DNA of 64,000 nt from Rhizobium sp. BG4 (GTDB lineage Bacteria; Pseudomonadota; Alphaproteobacteria; Rhizobiales; Rhizobiaceae): contig NZ_CP044127.1 in the NCBI RefSeq assembly GCF_016864575.1, positions 62,001 through 126,000 of the forward strand, read 5' to 3'. Under the pieces are notes generated by a model. It saw nothing but the letters and a program-made list of their open reading frames with translations. It was not told where the DNA came from and did no database searches. The position numbers and the translations under genes were made by a program. Of this stretch, positions 52,861 through 62,159 are shown one piece after another (the first letter of the stretch is position 1; every line of letters starts with the position of its first letter).

Positions 52861-53876
52861 ATGTCGCGTGACACAGAAGTTTTGGAAGTCATTCCCGGGA
52901 TCACACTCGCCGCGGCAATATCGATTGCCGCCTACGGCGGGGAGCGGTTGGAGATGTGGTTGTTCGGGGAGACCTGGGTCGATGGGTTGGTTCTCGCGAT
53001 TGTACTCGGCACGCTGCTGCGCACAACCTTCGCACTGCCGAAGCAATATATGCTCGGCATCGGATTTTCGTCAAAGATCCTGCTTGAGGTCGCCATCGTG
53101 CTGTTGGGCGGAACTATAGGCGCGTCAGCGATATCTGCGGCGGGTCCTCTGTTGTTTGGATCGATTGTTGCGGTTGTTGTGGCGTCCTTGGGCCTGAGTT
53201 ATGCTATCGGGCGCGCCTTTGGACTGGATGACAGGCTTGCGACGCTTGTATCATGCGGCAATTCGATCTGCGGCAATTCCGCGATTGTCGCTGCAGCTCC
53301 GGTAATCGACGCCTCTTCGGAAGATGTCGCATCCTCTATCGCCTTCACTGCGGTGTTAGGTGTTGCGGTGGTTTTACTGCTGCCGGCCGCATTCAAAATC
53401 CTAGGCGTGACACAGTGGCAATATGGAGTCATCGCTGGGCTAACAGTTTATGCGGTCCCACAAGTCCTCGCCGCGACAGTCCCTGTCGGAACGGTGAGCA
53501 CTCAAATCGGTACACTGGTAAAATTGGTCCGCGTTCTTATGCTTGGACGGTTATTGTTTTGCTTGGTCTGAAGTCGGGCCGCCGCGGATCAGTTCGAATG
53601 AAGATGGGACATTTAGTGCCGTGGTTTATCGTTGGCTTTGTTGCCATGATTGCTTGCCGTTCCATCGGCCTCATCCCGGATGTGGCAGTTAGCTCCTTCA
53701 GAACAGCTTCTACAGCTCTCACAACTGTATCGATGGCTGCCCTTGGGCTTTCGGTCGACTTGCGCAGTGTGATGGCGTCCGGTGGACGTGTGCTCATTGC
53801 CGGCTGCGTATCAATCGCAATGCTGCTCTGCCTAGCGCTTGCCACTACCCATTTTTTGCCTCAGCCAATTGCTTAG
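52861..53876 (+). pseudogene. yeiH: YeiH/UPF0324-family putative sulfate exporter, frameshifted
   Basis: The first frame encodes most of a YeiH-like membrane protein (ALPKQYMLGIGF, SCGNSICGNSAIVAAAPVI, helices throughout) but ends early at 53571. The next frame continues exactly where homologues would (IVLLGLKSGRR, HLVPWFIVGFV, ALGLSVDLRSV) to 53876. Adding one C near 53546-53550 restores a protein of about 338 residues, the normal family length. It is therefore either a recent single-base inactivation or a sequencing error. It is divergent from the YeiE-like LysR gene. Confidence 0.78.
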
Positions 53877-54472
53877 TATGCTCGGCTGTTGAACCATGAC
53901 TCTGTTTGCAGATTTCTCGCCGCTTCGGGTTTGACAGCAGTCAGGTAATTTCAGAAAAGCTCGTTGTAGCGAGTGTCGTAAGCCCACGGTGAAGGCCGTC
54001 TTGCGCTGACGTCCTGCTGACTGCCAGTCCTAATGGTAACACTAAGAGTAGTCATATGACGAAGCATCCAATTCAGGTGATCACGTCTGCACAGCGGCAA
54101 TCTAGGTGAGATTCAGCGTCAATCAGGATGAGACTCGCGCCGGGGTGTGACGGAGTGAAGGCGGAGCCCGATTGTAGTCATATCCCGGAGCGGCGCAGAT
54201 GATTTTAGGCGTCTCATGATCGCGGTCGGTTCGGTACATTTGCGGTTCTCGGGAACCTTGAGTGCTTGACATCGCTGGTAGGCGAAGCGATGCTGCTGAG
54301 ATGTCAAAGTTGGAACAGTCCGTGCCCTTCCGCTTGTGCCCGATCGCAGGATCGTAGCCCGCTCCCGGTTGCCGTCGCGCCCCGGGCGACGGGTCTGTTT
54401 CACGTTCTTGCGCGACTTCCACCTTTCCAATTTTTCTGCCGCGGTTGTAGAACCGTGAAAATGGAGGCGCTC
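53877..54472. other. Intergenic region without a recognisable gene
   Basis: About 595 bp before the Rnk-like gene. A minus-strand frame (54119-54430) has a coding-like length but no recognisable family. No RNA or terminator could be supported. Confidence 0.4.
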
Positions 54473-54871
54473 GTGACTAAAAGCACGCTAACTTCGAACA
54501 AGCCAGTTATTCTCGTCAGACAAGCCGACTATGGACGCCTTACGGCTCTGGCGCAGGCTTCGATGGACAAAGATATGGCCGTCGGAGATGAACTCATGGC
54601 TGAACTCGAGAGAGCAACTGTCGTAGTCGATGATGCGGCGGCTCAGCGGACGATCCAGATGGGATCAACAGCCACATACCGGACCGGGACGAGCGAACCT
54701 CGGAATGTGACGCTCGTATATCCGGGCGAAGCCAATATTGAGGAAAACCGAATTTCAATCCTGACGCCAATCGGGGTAGCGTTGCTTGGACTATCGAAAG
54801 CACAATCCATAAGCTGGGTAGCTCGCGACGGAACGACGCATACCTTGAAGGTTGTGTCGGTTGGAAAGTGA
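54473..54871 (+). CDS. rnk: Rnk-like (GreA/GreB C-terminal domain) regulator of nucleoside diphosphate kinase
   Basis: A 132-residue protein with an N-terminal helical part (VDDAAAQRTIQMGS bridges the two halves) and a C-terminal GreA/GreB-like domain (VTLVYPGEANIEENRISILTP is the landmark region from V87; TPIGVALLGLSKAQSISW follows). Rnk proteins bind RNA polymerase near the secondary channel and affect NTP pools. The GTG at 54473 has GGAGG 5 nt upstream. An ATG at 54461 is also in frame but would place that GGAGG inside the gene. The gene is monocistronic. Confidence 0.85.
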   Translation: MTKSTLTSNKPVILVRQADYGRLTALAQASMDKDMAVGDELMAELERATVVVDDAAAQRTIQMGSTATYRTGTSEPRNVTLVYPGEANIEENRISILTPIGVALLGLSKAQSISWVARDGTTHTLKVVSVGK

Positions 54872-55041
54872 TGATCGCTGGATGGAAATCTCAAGCGTGA
54901 CGATGTCAGAACTGCGTCCAACGATCGGTTTCGACATTTGACTGTCAAGGAATTTGCCGGTAACTGATCCATGCGCAGCACCGGTGATATCATGTCAAAC
55001 GCGATGTATTGTCTCGGCATGCGTGTTTTCGATTAGGAAAT

Positions 55042-55074
55042 GGCCCGCCGCCTAGAGGGAGATGGCAGCGGGCC
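55042..55074. terminator. GC-rich hairpin between convergent genes
   Basis: GGCCCGCCGCC and GGCAGCGGGCC form an 11-bp stem with one mismatch and an 11-nt loop, extended by an outer T-A pair. It lies between the 3' ends of the Rnk-like gene and the minus-strand small gene at 55124. There is no clear U-tract on either side, so termination would be weak or bidirectional. Confidence 0.4.
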
Positions 55075-55123
55075 AGGAATGGCGACTGACATTGATCGCC
55101 ACGGGTTTGCATCGTCCGGAATT

Positions 55124-55318
55124 TCAAATTTCACGCCTTGCCGCCTCGCGCGCCTTGTCTACAGACCTTCTGAATGTCCGAAACTCATAGGGGATCGGCC
55201 ATCGACTTAGTCGACGCCGCCAAATAACCTCAAGCCAATGTACCCCGTCGTCCTGAGGTCTCACTGGATACCATGCATACCATAATCGCCAAGCATCCCT
55301 TTCCGATCTCACATCCAT
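55124..55318 (-). CDS. Small conserved-looking hypothetical protein
   Basis: A 64-residue basic, Trp- and Arg-rich protein (WRLWYAWYPV near residue 10, VHWLEVIWRRRL in the middle). The ATG at 55318 has an excellent GGAGGGG 6 nt upstream, which favours a real gene. The composition resembles small rhizobial 'W-x-W-x-P-V' proteins often found beside phage or mobile DNA, but I cannot name the family. It is divergent from the LysR gene at 55412. Confidence 0.55.
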   Translation of the reverse strand: MDVRSERDAWRLWYAWYPVRPQDDGVHWLEVIWRRRLSRWPIPYEFRTFRRSVDKAREAARREI

Positions 55319-55411
55319 GGCGGCCCCTCCAAAAAAGCCCTTGAGCAACCCTGGTTCTTTCTGTAATGGAGAACCATCCATTGGAACCGTTCCGAGATAG
55401 AGATCAAATAT

Positions 55412-56308
55412 TTGGACCTCTCGTCAATCGAAATCTTTCTCGCCGTGGCACGAGAGTCGAGCGTCACCAGGGCTGCGGCAGAGCTCGGTCGTGTTCCCTC
55501 GAACGTCACCACGCGTGTCCAGCAACTCGAAGAAGACCTCGGCGCTTCTCTTTTCAGCCGTGACGGTAAGAAGATGACGCTAACGGCGAAGGGCGAGGTG
55601 TTCTCAAAGTACGCCACTCGCCTCCTCGCTCTCGCGCTCGAAGCCAGACAGGCCGTTGGGCCTTTTGCTCCGAGCGGAGAATTGCGAGTGGGTACGATGG
55701 AAAGCACCGCGGCGAGTCGGCTCCCCACTGCGCTTGCCGAGTTCAATCGGATGTGGCCGGAAGTTTCCCTCCAGCTGAAGCTTGGCGCGTCCCAAGAGTT
55801 GCTGTCTGAAGTTGTCCGGGGGACGCTCGATTGCGCTTTAGTAGCGCGGCCGCCCAAGCAGGTCGCGGATGCAATTGCTTTCGAAAAGGATGTTTCGAAG
55901 CTGGACGCGAGATCCGTTTTCTCGGAAGATCTGCTGGTAGTGCTGCCTCTTGGACATAAGCCGATAAAAAACGCGAGTGACCTGCGTGTATCAGGCGTTG
56001 CAGCACTGGAGCCCGGATGTACCTATCGCCGGGCTGCCGAACGGTGGCTTGAACACTCCAGTGTTCGCACCATCGAGCACGGCTCCTACCACGCAATAAT
56101 GGCCAGCATCTCGACAGGGGACATAGCCGGCGTGATGCCACGATCCGTCTACGATCTCATGCCTCATGCTGCCAGCACGATGCCGATCTCCCTAGGCGCG
56201 ATCGAAACCATCCTGGTTTCGCGCAAAGATCATCAGCCCCAATCGCTGGCTGCCTTTGAAAAGGTGCTTTCGAGCACCCGAGACATCAATAGACATCATA
56301 GCACCTAA
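55412..56308 (+). CDS. LysR-family transcriptional regulator
   Basis: A 298-residue LysR regulator with a helix-turn-helix (SSVTRAAAELGRVPSNVTTRVQQLE) and effector domain. The TTG at 55412 begins MDLSSIEIFLAVA, the usual start of the family; no ATG is available nearby. It ends 18 bp before the HPP-CBS gene, so the two are one operon, and the regulator may be autoregulated with the transporter. Confidence 0.85.
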   Translation: MDLSSIEIFLAVARESSVTRAAAELGRVPSNVTTRVQQLEEDLGASLFSRDGKKMTLTAKGEVFSKYATRLLALALEARQAVGPFAPSGELRVGTMESTAASRLPTALAEFNRMWPEVSLQLKLGASQELLSEVVRGTLDCALVARPPKQVADAIAFEKDVSKLDARSVFSEDLLVVLPLGHKPIKNASDLRVSGVAALEPGCTYRRAAERWLEHSSVRTIEHGSYHAIMASISTGDIAGVMPRSVYDLMPHAASTMPISLGAIETILVSRKDHQPQSLAAFEKVLSSTRDINRHHST

Positions 56309-56326
56309 CCTCCCGAGAGACACCCT

Positions 56327-57451
56327 ATGCCCCAAACACCACTGCACAGTGGCGGCGAACTTCGCCCGCGTTACAGGATCTTTCAGCCAATCCTCGCTGG
56401 CGCGACGCTTCGCGAACGAATGGTCGGATGCTTGGGAGCACTTATCTGCATTGGATTGACGGGCCTGGTCAGTGGCTACTTTTTCGGAGCGGGTCCTCAT
56501 TTGCCGTTCATCGTTGCCCCCATGGGGGCTTCGGCTGTACTGCTTTTCGCGGTGCCATCAAGTCCGCTTGCACAACCCTGGTCGATCATTGGCGGCAACA
56601 CAATCTCGGCGTTTATGGGGATGGCCGCAGCTTATTTCATCAGCGACCCCATCATCGCCACGGGCGTCGGCGTCGCGCTGGCGATCGCAGCCATGTCTTT
56701 CACCAAAAGCCTTCACCCGCCGGGCGGGGCGGCCGCCTTGACCGCCGTGCTTGGTGGACCGGTTGTTGCTGGATGGGGCTTCCTTTTCCCGTTCATCCCT
56801 GTGGCCTTAAACTCGTGCATTCTCGTCGGCCTCGGACTGGTTTTTCACAAACTATCGCGCCGTAACTATCCGCATGTAGCGCAAAATGCGGCGGAAAACC
56901 TTCACAACACGCGGGACCGCCCGTCCTCGCTTCGCGTGGGATTCCGCGAAGAGGACCTTGATGCGGCCTTAGACACGCTTGAAGAAACGTTCGACATTGA
57001 TCGCGACGACCTTTCGCGGCTGTTGCGTCAAGTCGAGTTCCAGGCCGCTATAAGGTCGCATGGTGAGATAAGCTGCGGAGACATTATGTCCCGCGATGTA
57101 ATCTCGATCGATCTTAACGCTGACCCATCGGCCGCGCGTGGCCTCCTTCTGAAGCATAACATTCGAACCCTCCCGGTGAAGGACGAGCTCGACAAGCTGG
57201 TCGGCACCGTGGGACTGCGGGAGTTGCTTGAGGACGGCCATGCGATCACCAAGGTACGTGTGGCTGCGACCGCAAACGAGCGCGACCCCGCGATGTCCGT
57301 TCTACCAACACTAACCGATGGCGAGAGCCATGCCGTTATTGTGGTCGACGAAGAGCGTCACGTTATAGGACTGATTTCGCAGACAGACCTGTTGAGCGCG
57401 GTTGCCCGTTTGCTGCCCACAGACAAGACCACACAACAAAAGGCGGCGTGA
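56327..57451 (+). CDS. HPP-family membrane protein with C-terminal CBS domains
   Basis: A 374-residue protein. The N-terminal part (about 25-180) is a four-to-five-helix HPP domain with the signature SLHPPGGAAALTAV and MGASAVLLFAVP. A linker and two CBS domains follow (SCGDIMSRDVISI and LPTLTDGESHAVIVVDE). HPP proteins are linked to nitrite/anion transport; CBS domains sense adenine nucleotides. It lies directly upstream of the convergent carbonic anhydrase and near a ClC gene, forming an anion-transport neighbourhood. Confidence 0.85.
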   Translation: MPQTPLHSGGELRPRYRIFQPILAGATLRERMVGCLGALICIGLTGLVSGYFFGAGPHLPFIVAPMGASAVLLFAVPSSPLAQPWSIIGGNTISAFMGMAAAYFISDPIIATGVGVALAIAAMSFTKSLHPPGGAAALTAVLGGPVVAGWGFLFPFIPVALNSCILVGLGLVFHKLSRRNYPHVAQNAAENLHNTRDRPSSLRVGFREEDLDAALDTLEETFDIDRDDLSRLLRQVEFQAAIRSHGEISCGDIMSRDVISIDLNADPSAARGLLLKHNIRTLPVKDELDKLVGTVGLRELLEDGHAITKVRVAATANERDPAMSVLPTLTDGESHAVIVVDEERHVIGLISQTDLLSAVARLLPTDKTTQQKAA

Positions 57452-57473
57452 TAGCGAAGTCCTTCGCTTGATG

Positions 57474-58091
57474 TTATTTTCTATGACGTGTCGTACCCTG
57501 ACTGGAGTCGAGATCCGTCAGAATACCATCGCTCAGGCTGTAAACCCATCCGTGGATGCGAAGCCGCGCTCCGTGATCCCAAGCTTTGCGGATTATCGGG
57601 GTCCGCGCAAGCTTTGCGACCTGATCAATCACCGACGCCTCGCAGAGCTTGTTGAGCCCCTCGTCGTCTTCAATGAGACAATCTTTGCATTCGAATGTCC
57701 TGCTTGCGACGTCACGGATGGGTTGCAGCCAGTGGTCGATGATGCCATGTGACCTGCCGTCGACTGCGCCCCTGATGCCGCCACACCCATGATGCCCGCA
57801 CACGATGATATGCTCGATCTTCAGCGTCTCGATCGCGAATTCCAGCACCGAAAGTAGATTCAGGTCACTCGGGTGAACGAGGTTTGCGACGTTGCGGTGC
57901 ACGAATACCTCGCCCGGCTCCAGTCCGGTGATGACATTGGCGGGAACTCGACTGTCTGAACAGCCGATCCAAAGATATTGAGGTCTTTGTATCGCAGCGA
58001 GCTTTTTGAAGTACGCGGGGTCCTGTTCCAGTCTGCCCTGCGCCCAAAGTCGGTTTTTTTGAAACAAATGGTCTAGCACTGAGATCTCCAT
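57474..58091 (-). CDS. Beta-class carbonic anhydrase
   Basis: A 205-residue beta carbonic anhydrase with the zinc ligands and catalytic pair in WIGCSDSRVPAN (CxDSR) and VCGHHGCGGIRG (H..C). It interconverts CO2 and bicarbonate in the cytoplasm. The ATG at 58091 gives the usual family length; an in-frame ATG at 58193 would overlap the ClC gene end. It is downstream of the ClC gene on the same strand (53 bp apart), so chloride/bicarbonate or pH homeostasis may be co-regulated. Confidence 0.9.
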   Translation of the reverse strand: MEISVLDHLFQKNRLWAQGRLEQDPAYFKKLAAIQRPQYLWIGCSDSRVPANVITGLEPGEVFVHRNVANLVHPSDLNLLSVLEFAIETLKIEHIIVCGHHGCGGIRGAVDGRSHGIIDHWLQPIRDVASRTFECKDCLIEDDEGLNKLCEASVIDQVAKLARTPIIRKAWDHGARLRIHGWVYSLSDGILTDLDSSQGTTRHRK

Positions 58092-58143
58092 CACGCTGCT
58101 TGGCTGCGCGGCGCATGATGCGTCGCGCAGCCCTTTCTGGACG

Positions 58144-59961
58144 CTATCGCGCGGGCTCTTGATTCCTGGCTCCAAGATATGGCCGGCGTTCAAGCTCGCT
58201 CGTCCTCAGCGAGCTTCTCAATCGCAGGAGATCCTTTCTGGCGATGAGGCCAAGAAGCTTCCCGCTCTCAGGATGGACTATCGGTATCCGCGCACTATCA
58301 GTTGAGAGCATTAGGTCGGCGATGAAGCCGACTGTGTCATCGGGATGTCCAACAGGAAGCGAGGCGTCTGATACCCGCTCACCGAGCGTTTGGCTGCCGA
58401 GCTCAGGGTTGCTTTGCCAGCCGAGAACGTCTCCACGGGTAACCACGCCTTCGAACCGCCCGTCGTCAGTCGTCACAGGATAGACGCGATGCGTCTTTTC
58501 CTGTCCGGCGAAAAACACGCAGGCTTCCGCCACCGTCATCTTGGCTGAGAAGGTGTCGACACGCTCGATCATGATTTCGGCTGCACGGGTCAGCTCAAAT
58601 GGATCGATGCCGTATTCCCGCGTGATGTGCTGACCGCGGCGCGCGATCTTCTCGGTGAGGATCGAGCGGCGCAACAACAGAACGGTGACCGCGTAGGCAG
58701 ATACCGTCGCAACAAGAAGTGGCACCATGACACTTGCGTCGCCAGTGATCTCAAAAGCGAAGAACGCTCCGGTCAGGGGCGCGCGCATCGTTCCGCCCAT
58801 CATCGCCGCCATGCCGAGTAGAGCCCAGAAACCGGGCTCGCCTGGAAAAGCAAGTCCGACGATCCACCCCAGCGCACCGCCCAGGATCAAAAGGGGCGCT
58901 AGAACGCCGCCAGACGTTCCGGAGGACAACGCCACTAGCCAAATGCCTGCCTTAACCAGGAGAATGGCTATAACGGCCTTGGCCACGATGTGATTGCTGA
59001 GAAGATCGGAAATGATGTCGTAGCCGACACCGAGTGCTCTTGGCTCGATCAGTCCGCCCAACCCGACGACGAGACCGCCAACGGCCGGCCACCACATCCA
59101 GTGAAACGGAAGTTTTTCGAACGCGTCTTCGATCTTGTATAGCAGGGTGGTCAGCAGGCCGGACTGAAGGCCCGATACAATTCCCATCACGACACAGAGC
59201 AGGATACCCCACCATGCGAGATGAACATGGAACTGCGTGGGAAACAGTGGGCCGTCGGCGAAGATGAACGGACGCCAGCACACAGAAACGGCGGCGGCAA
59301 CTGCGACGGGGATGAAACTGCGGGGCTTCCACTCGAATAGCAGCAGTTCGACCGCGAGCATGACCGCCGCGATCGGCGAGCCGAATATCGCGGTCATTCC
59401 CGCTGCCGCGCCAGCGACCAGCAACGTTTTACGCTCTGCCGCACTCATGTGAAAGAACTGGGCAAACAGCGAACCAATTGCCCCGCCGGTCATGATGATC
59501 GGGCCTTCCGCACCAAATGGTCCGCCTGTGCCAATGGAGATGGCGGAGGACAGCGGTTTCAGGAGAGCGACCTTCGGCGACATGCGGCTGCCGCCAATGA
59601 GGATCGCTTCGATTGCTTCCGGAATCCCGTGACCCCTGATTTTTTCCGATCCGAAGCGCGCCATCAGACCTATGGCCAACCCACCGAGGACTGGCGCAGC
59701 GACCATCCAAGGCGAGCGCGCCGCCGCCGCAAGAGACGACGGTGTAATGCTCCATTGTCCGAACCAGACCAGGTTCGTCACCAGAGATATAAGGCTCACG
59801 AGAACCCATGCCGCCATAGCGCCGCCGGAACCCACGATCACAGCCATGCCGATGAGTAGCAGAACGCGCCGATCGGTCGTGAAGTCGCCAGCTTCGCGTC
59901 GTGCGAGGCCGCCGGTAAAATCGTGCTGCGGATAATTTCGTGGGGGAGGGGGTATTGGCAA
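58144..59961 (-). CDS. ClC-family chloride channel/antiporter with CBS domains
   Basis: A 605-residue ClC protein with about twelve membrane helices and two C-terminal CBS domains (from about residue 470). The selectivity region has GTGGPFGAEGP, with the gating Glu present, and GTSGGVLAPLL. ClC proteins exchange Cl- for H+ or conduct anions. I chose a TTG at 59961 because GGAG lies 7-8 nt upstream. An ATG at 60000 would sit with no ribosome-binding site directly against the palindrome at 60002-60016. The gene is divergent from the twin MarR genes, likely its regulators. Confidence 0.88.
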   Translation of the reverse strand: MPIPPPPRNYPQHDFTGGLARREAGDFTTDRRVLLLIGMAVIVGSGGAMAAWVLVSLISLVTNLVWFGQWSITPSSLAAAARSPWMVAAPVLGGLAIGLMARFGSEKIRGHGIPEAIEAILIGGSRMSPKVALLKPLSSAISIGTGGPFGAEGPIIMTGGAIGSLFAQFFHMSAAERKTLLVAGAAAGMTAIFGSPIAAVMLAVELLLFEWKPRSFIPVAVAAAVSVCWRPFIFADGPLFPTQFHVHLAWWGILLCVVMGIVSGLQSGLLTTLLYKIEDAFEKLPFHWMWWPAVGGLVVGLGGLIEPRALGVGYDIISDLLSNHIVAKAVIAILLVKAGIWLVALSSGTSGGVLAPLLILGGALGWIVGLAFPGEPGFWALLGMAAMMGGTMRAPLTGAFFAFEITGDASVMVPLLVATVSAYAVTVLLLRRSILTEKIARRGQHITREYGIDPFELTRAAEIMIERVDTFSAKMTVAEACVFFAGQEKTHRVYPVTTDDGRFEGVVTRGDVLGWQSNPELGSQTLGERVSDASLPVGHPDDTVGFIADLMLSTDSARIPIVHPESGKLLGLIARKDLLRLRSSLRTSELERRPYLGARNQEPAR

Positions 59962-60001
59962 TTCTTTCTCCAGAATGAAGTTCGTTCTTGGCACGCACAT
60001 A

Positions 60002-60016
60002 TATCGTGTTACGATA
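60002..60016. promoter_or_regulatory. Palindrome, candidate MarR operator
   Basis: TATCGT-GTT-ACGATA is a perfect inverted repeat in the short region between the ClC gene and the first MarR gene. MarR-family repressors bind such 15-20 bp palindromes in divergent promoters. The position would let one dimer control both the ClC gene and the MarR pair. Confidence 0.6.
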
Positions 60017-60048
60017 CAAAGCAATTGGAATTCAGAGTGGAGTGCAAA

Positions 60049-60504
60049 ATGACGCAACACGATACAGAGCTCCTTTCACCCGGAGACTACGAGGCGTTGG
60101 CAAACCTGCGTTACGAGCTTCGACGGTTCACCGATTTCAGTTCCTATGAGGTCCAAAAACTCAGTTTGACGCCACAGCAGCATCAGGCGCTCCTTGCGAT
60201 CAAAGGCCTTTCCGGATCTCAACGGATGTCGATTGGAATGCTCGCCGATCGTCTGTTGGTGGCACCACAGACAGCGACTGGCCTGGTCGATCGATTGGAG
60301 GAAGAGGGTCTGGTGGAGCGGCAGGCAGTGAAGTCTGATGGCCGGAAGCAGACTTTGGCGCTGACTGCGAAAGCGGAGAAAATTCTCGAAGGCTTGAGCG
60401 GCGTGCACCTTCACGAAATTCGTGAGATGGCACCAAAGCTCATGCTTGCGCTTCGAGCCCTGCAGGACCGCCGAAAGCTGGAAAAGATCGCCTGGATGGC
60501 GTAA
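60049..60504 (+). CDS. MarR-family transcriptional regulator 1
   Basis: A 151-residue MarR-type winged helix regulator with SIGMLADRLLVAPQTATGLVDRL as the recognition region (start S66) and a Lys/Asp-rich wing (AVKSDGRKQTLALT). The ATG at 60049 has GGAG 8 nt upstream. It is followed 38 bp later by a second MarR gene that is clearly a paralogue (shared QQHQALLAIKG). Both may sense oxidants or anionic ligands and control the ClC gene. Confidence 0.87.
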   Translation: MTQHDTELLSPGDYEALANLRYELRRFTDFSSYEVQKLSLTPQQHQALLAIKGLSGSQRMSIGMLADRLLVAPQTATGLVDRLEEEGLVERQAVKSDGRKQTLALTAKAEKILEGLSGVHLHEIREMAPKLMLALRALQDRRKLEKIAWMA

Positions 60505-60542
60505 TCGTCCGTTCATAACGAGACAAGGCAACACGAGGACGG

Positions 60543-60965
60543 ATGACCCGCGGTAAAAAAACATTGAGCGCCGCCGATTATCAGACGCTGGCGACGCTCC
60601 GGTTCGCATTGCGCAAATTTTCGGAATTCAGCGCCTCGGCCGCGCAGGAGGAGGGGCTTCCTTCGCAGCAACATCAGGCTTTGCTTGCTATAAAGGGGCA
60701 TCCAGGCCCGGAGCCGATGACAATCGGCCTTTTGGCGGGACGATTGCTGATCGCGCCTCATACTGCGACCGAACTCGTCAACCGTCTGGCCAAAAACGGC
60801 CTCGTGGATCGCAAGGTAGATCCCGTGGACAAGAGGCGGCAATACCTCGAGCTGACCGACAAATCACAGGAGATCATGCTTAGGCTGAGCGCAACGCATA
60901 TGACGGAAATCAAGGAGATGGCCCCTGAGTTGATCCTGCTCCTGCAACATCTGCAGGACTGCTGA
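60543..60965 (+). CDS. MarR-family transcriptional regulator 2
   Basis: A 140-residue MarR paralogue of the preceding protein, with TIGLLAGRLLIAPHTATELV as the recognition region and a basic wing around DPVDKRRQYLELT. Both proteins share QQHQALLAIKG and a similar C-terminus. It may form heterodimers or have its own ligand. The ATG has GAGGAC upstream. It is convergent with the cystathionine-synthase-type gene. Confidence 0.87.
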   Translation: MTRGKKTLSAADYQTLATLRFALRKFSEFSASAAQEEGLPSQQHQALLAIKGHPGPEPMTIGLLAGRLLIAPHTATELVNRLAKNGLVDRKVDPVDKRRQYLELTDKSQEIMLRLSATHMTEIKEMAPELILLLQHLQDC

Positions 60966-60975
60966 AATACCTCTT

Positions 60976-62130
60976 TCAAAGATTGTCAAGGCAATCGGAA
61001 AGCTCACCAAGCAAATCCATCTCGGCTTCAAGCCCAACAGACATCCTGAGAAGACCGTCTCGTATTCCGGCGACTTGGCGCGCCTCGTTGCCCATTCCGG
61101 CATGGGTCATAGTGGACGGATGTGCGATCAAGCTTTCCACACCGCCGAGTGATTCCGCCAGAGTAATAATCTTGAGGCCCCGCACGAAATTTCGCACTGC
61201 TCCTATGCCGCCGTCGAGTTCGAAGCTCAGCATTGCGCCGAAACCCTTTTGCTGTTTCGACGCAAGCGCGTGCCCTGGGTCCGAAGGCAGTCCGGGATAA
61301 TAGACGCGGCTAACTTCTTTCCGGCGGCTTAGCATTGTTGCGATCAGGCCGGCCGTTCGTTGCTGCCTCTCTATCCTCGCGAAGAGCGTCCTTACACCGC
61401 GCAGTCTTTGGTAAGCGTCGAAGGGCGAACCCGTAACACCGATAAGGTTTGCCCAGGATTTGAGTTTCTCGTCGTCATCCGGTGATGCGGAAACCACTAT
61501 ACCTCCGACAACATCCGAGTGCCCGTTGAGATATTTGGTGGTCGAGTGGATGACCATATCTGCGCCGAGCTCGATCGGTTGCTGTAGTGCGGGCGAAAGA
61601 AAGGTGTTGTCCACCGCGAGTTTCGCTCCGGCTTCCTTTGCAAGGCGCGCTATCGTGCGAATGTCGACGACGCGCATCAGTGGATTGCTCGGCGTCTCCA
61701 CGAGTACCAATGCCGGTTTTTTATAGAAGGCTGAACCAAGAGCTGCTGGATCGCTTTGGTCGACGAAGTCTGGGGCGAGCTGTCCCTTGTCTCGTAGAGA
61801 TGTCAGCAAACGGTGAGTGCCGCCATAGCAATCATGGGGAGCCAGGACGCGATCGCCGACTGCCAGAGAGCTGAGAACCAGATGCAGTGCCGCCATGCCG
61901 GAAGCTGTGACGACCGCGGCGACGCCGCCCTCAAGTTTTGCGACGGTGTCCGCCAAGAGTTCACGCGTCGGGTTAGAAGTCCTCGAATACTCATATTGCT
62001 GGGCGGCTTCGAATTGCTGGAAAGCGTAATTGCTCGAGAGATAGAGTGGCGGTGTTACCGCGCCGAAGACGGTGTCGGCGGCGATACCGTTGGAGACGGC
62101 TACGGTCTTGTTGTCCTTGTTTTCCGGCAT
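60976..62130 (-). CDS. Cys/Met metabolism PLP enzyme (cystathionine gamma-synthase/lyase-like)
   Basis: A 384-residue fold-type I PLP enzyme. The PLP lysine is in VIHSTTKYLNGHSD (about residue 195). YEYSRTSNPT near residue 48, LVETPSNPL, and the C-terminal SLGGVESLIAHPSTMTH are conserved. Family members include cystathionine gamma-synthase, cystathionine gamma-lyase and O-acetylhomoserine sulfhydrylase; sequence alone does not choose among them. It is followed on the same strand by peroxiredoxin and CFA synthase genes, hinting at sulfur/redox stress coupling. Confidence 0.88.
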   Translation of the reverse strand: MPENKDNKTVAVSNGIAADTVFGAVTPPLYLSSNYAFQQFEAAQQYEYSRTSNPTRELLADTVAKLEGGVAAVVTASGMAALHLVLSSLAVGDRVLAPHDCYGGTHRLLTSLRDKGQLAPDFVDQSDPAALGSAFYKKPALVLVETPSNPLMRVVDIRTIARLAKEAGAKLAVDNTFLSPALQQPIELGADMVIHSTTKYLNGHSDVVGGIVVSASPDDDEKLKSWANLIGVTGSPFDAYQRLRGVRTLFARIERQQRTAGLIATMLSRRKEVSRVYYPGLPSDPGHALASKQQKGFGAMLSFELDGGIGAVRNFVRGLKIITLAESLGGVESLIAHPSTMTHAGMGNEARQVAGIRDGLLRMSVGLEAEMDLLGELSDCLDNL

Positions 62131-62159
62131 GATACGAACCGTCCGGCTCCCTCGGATTC

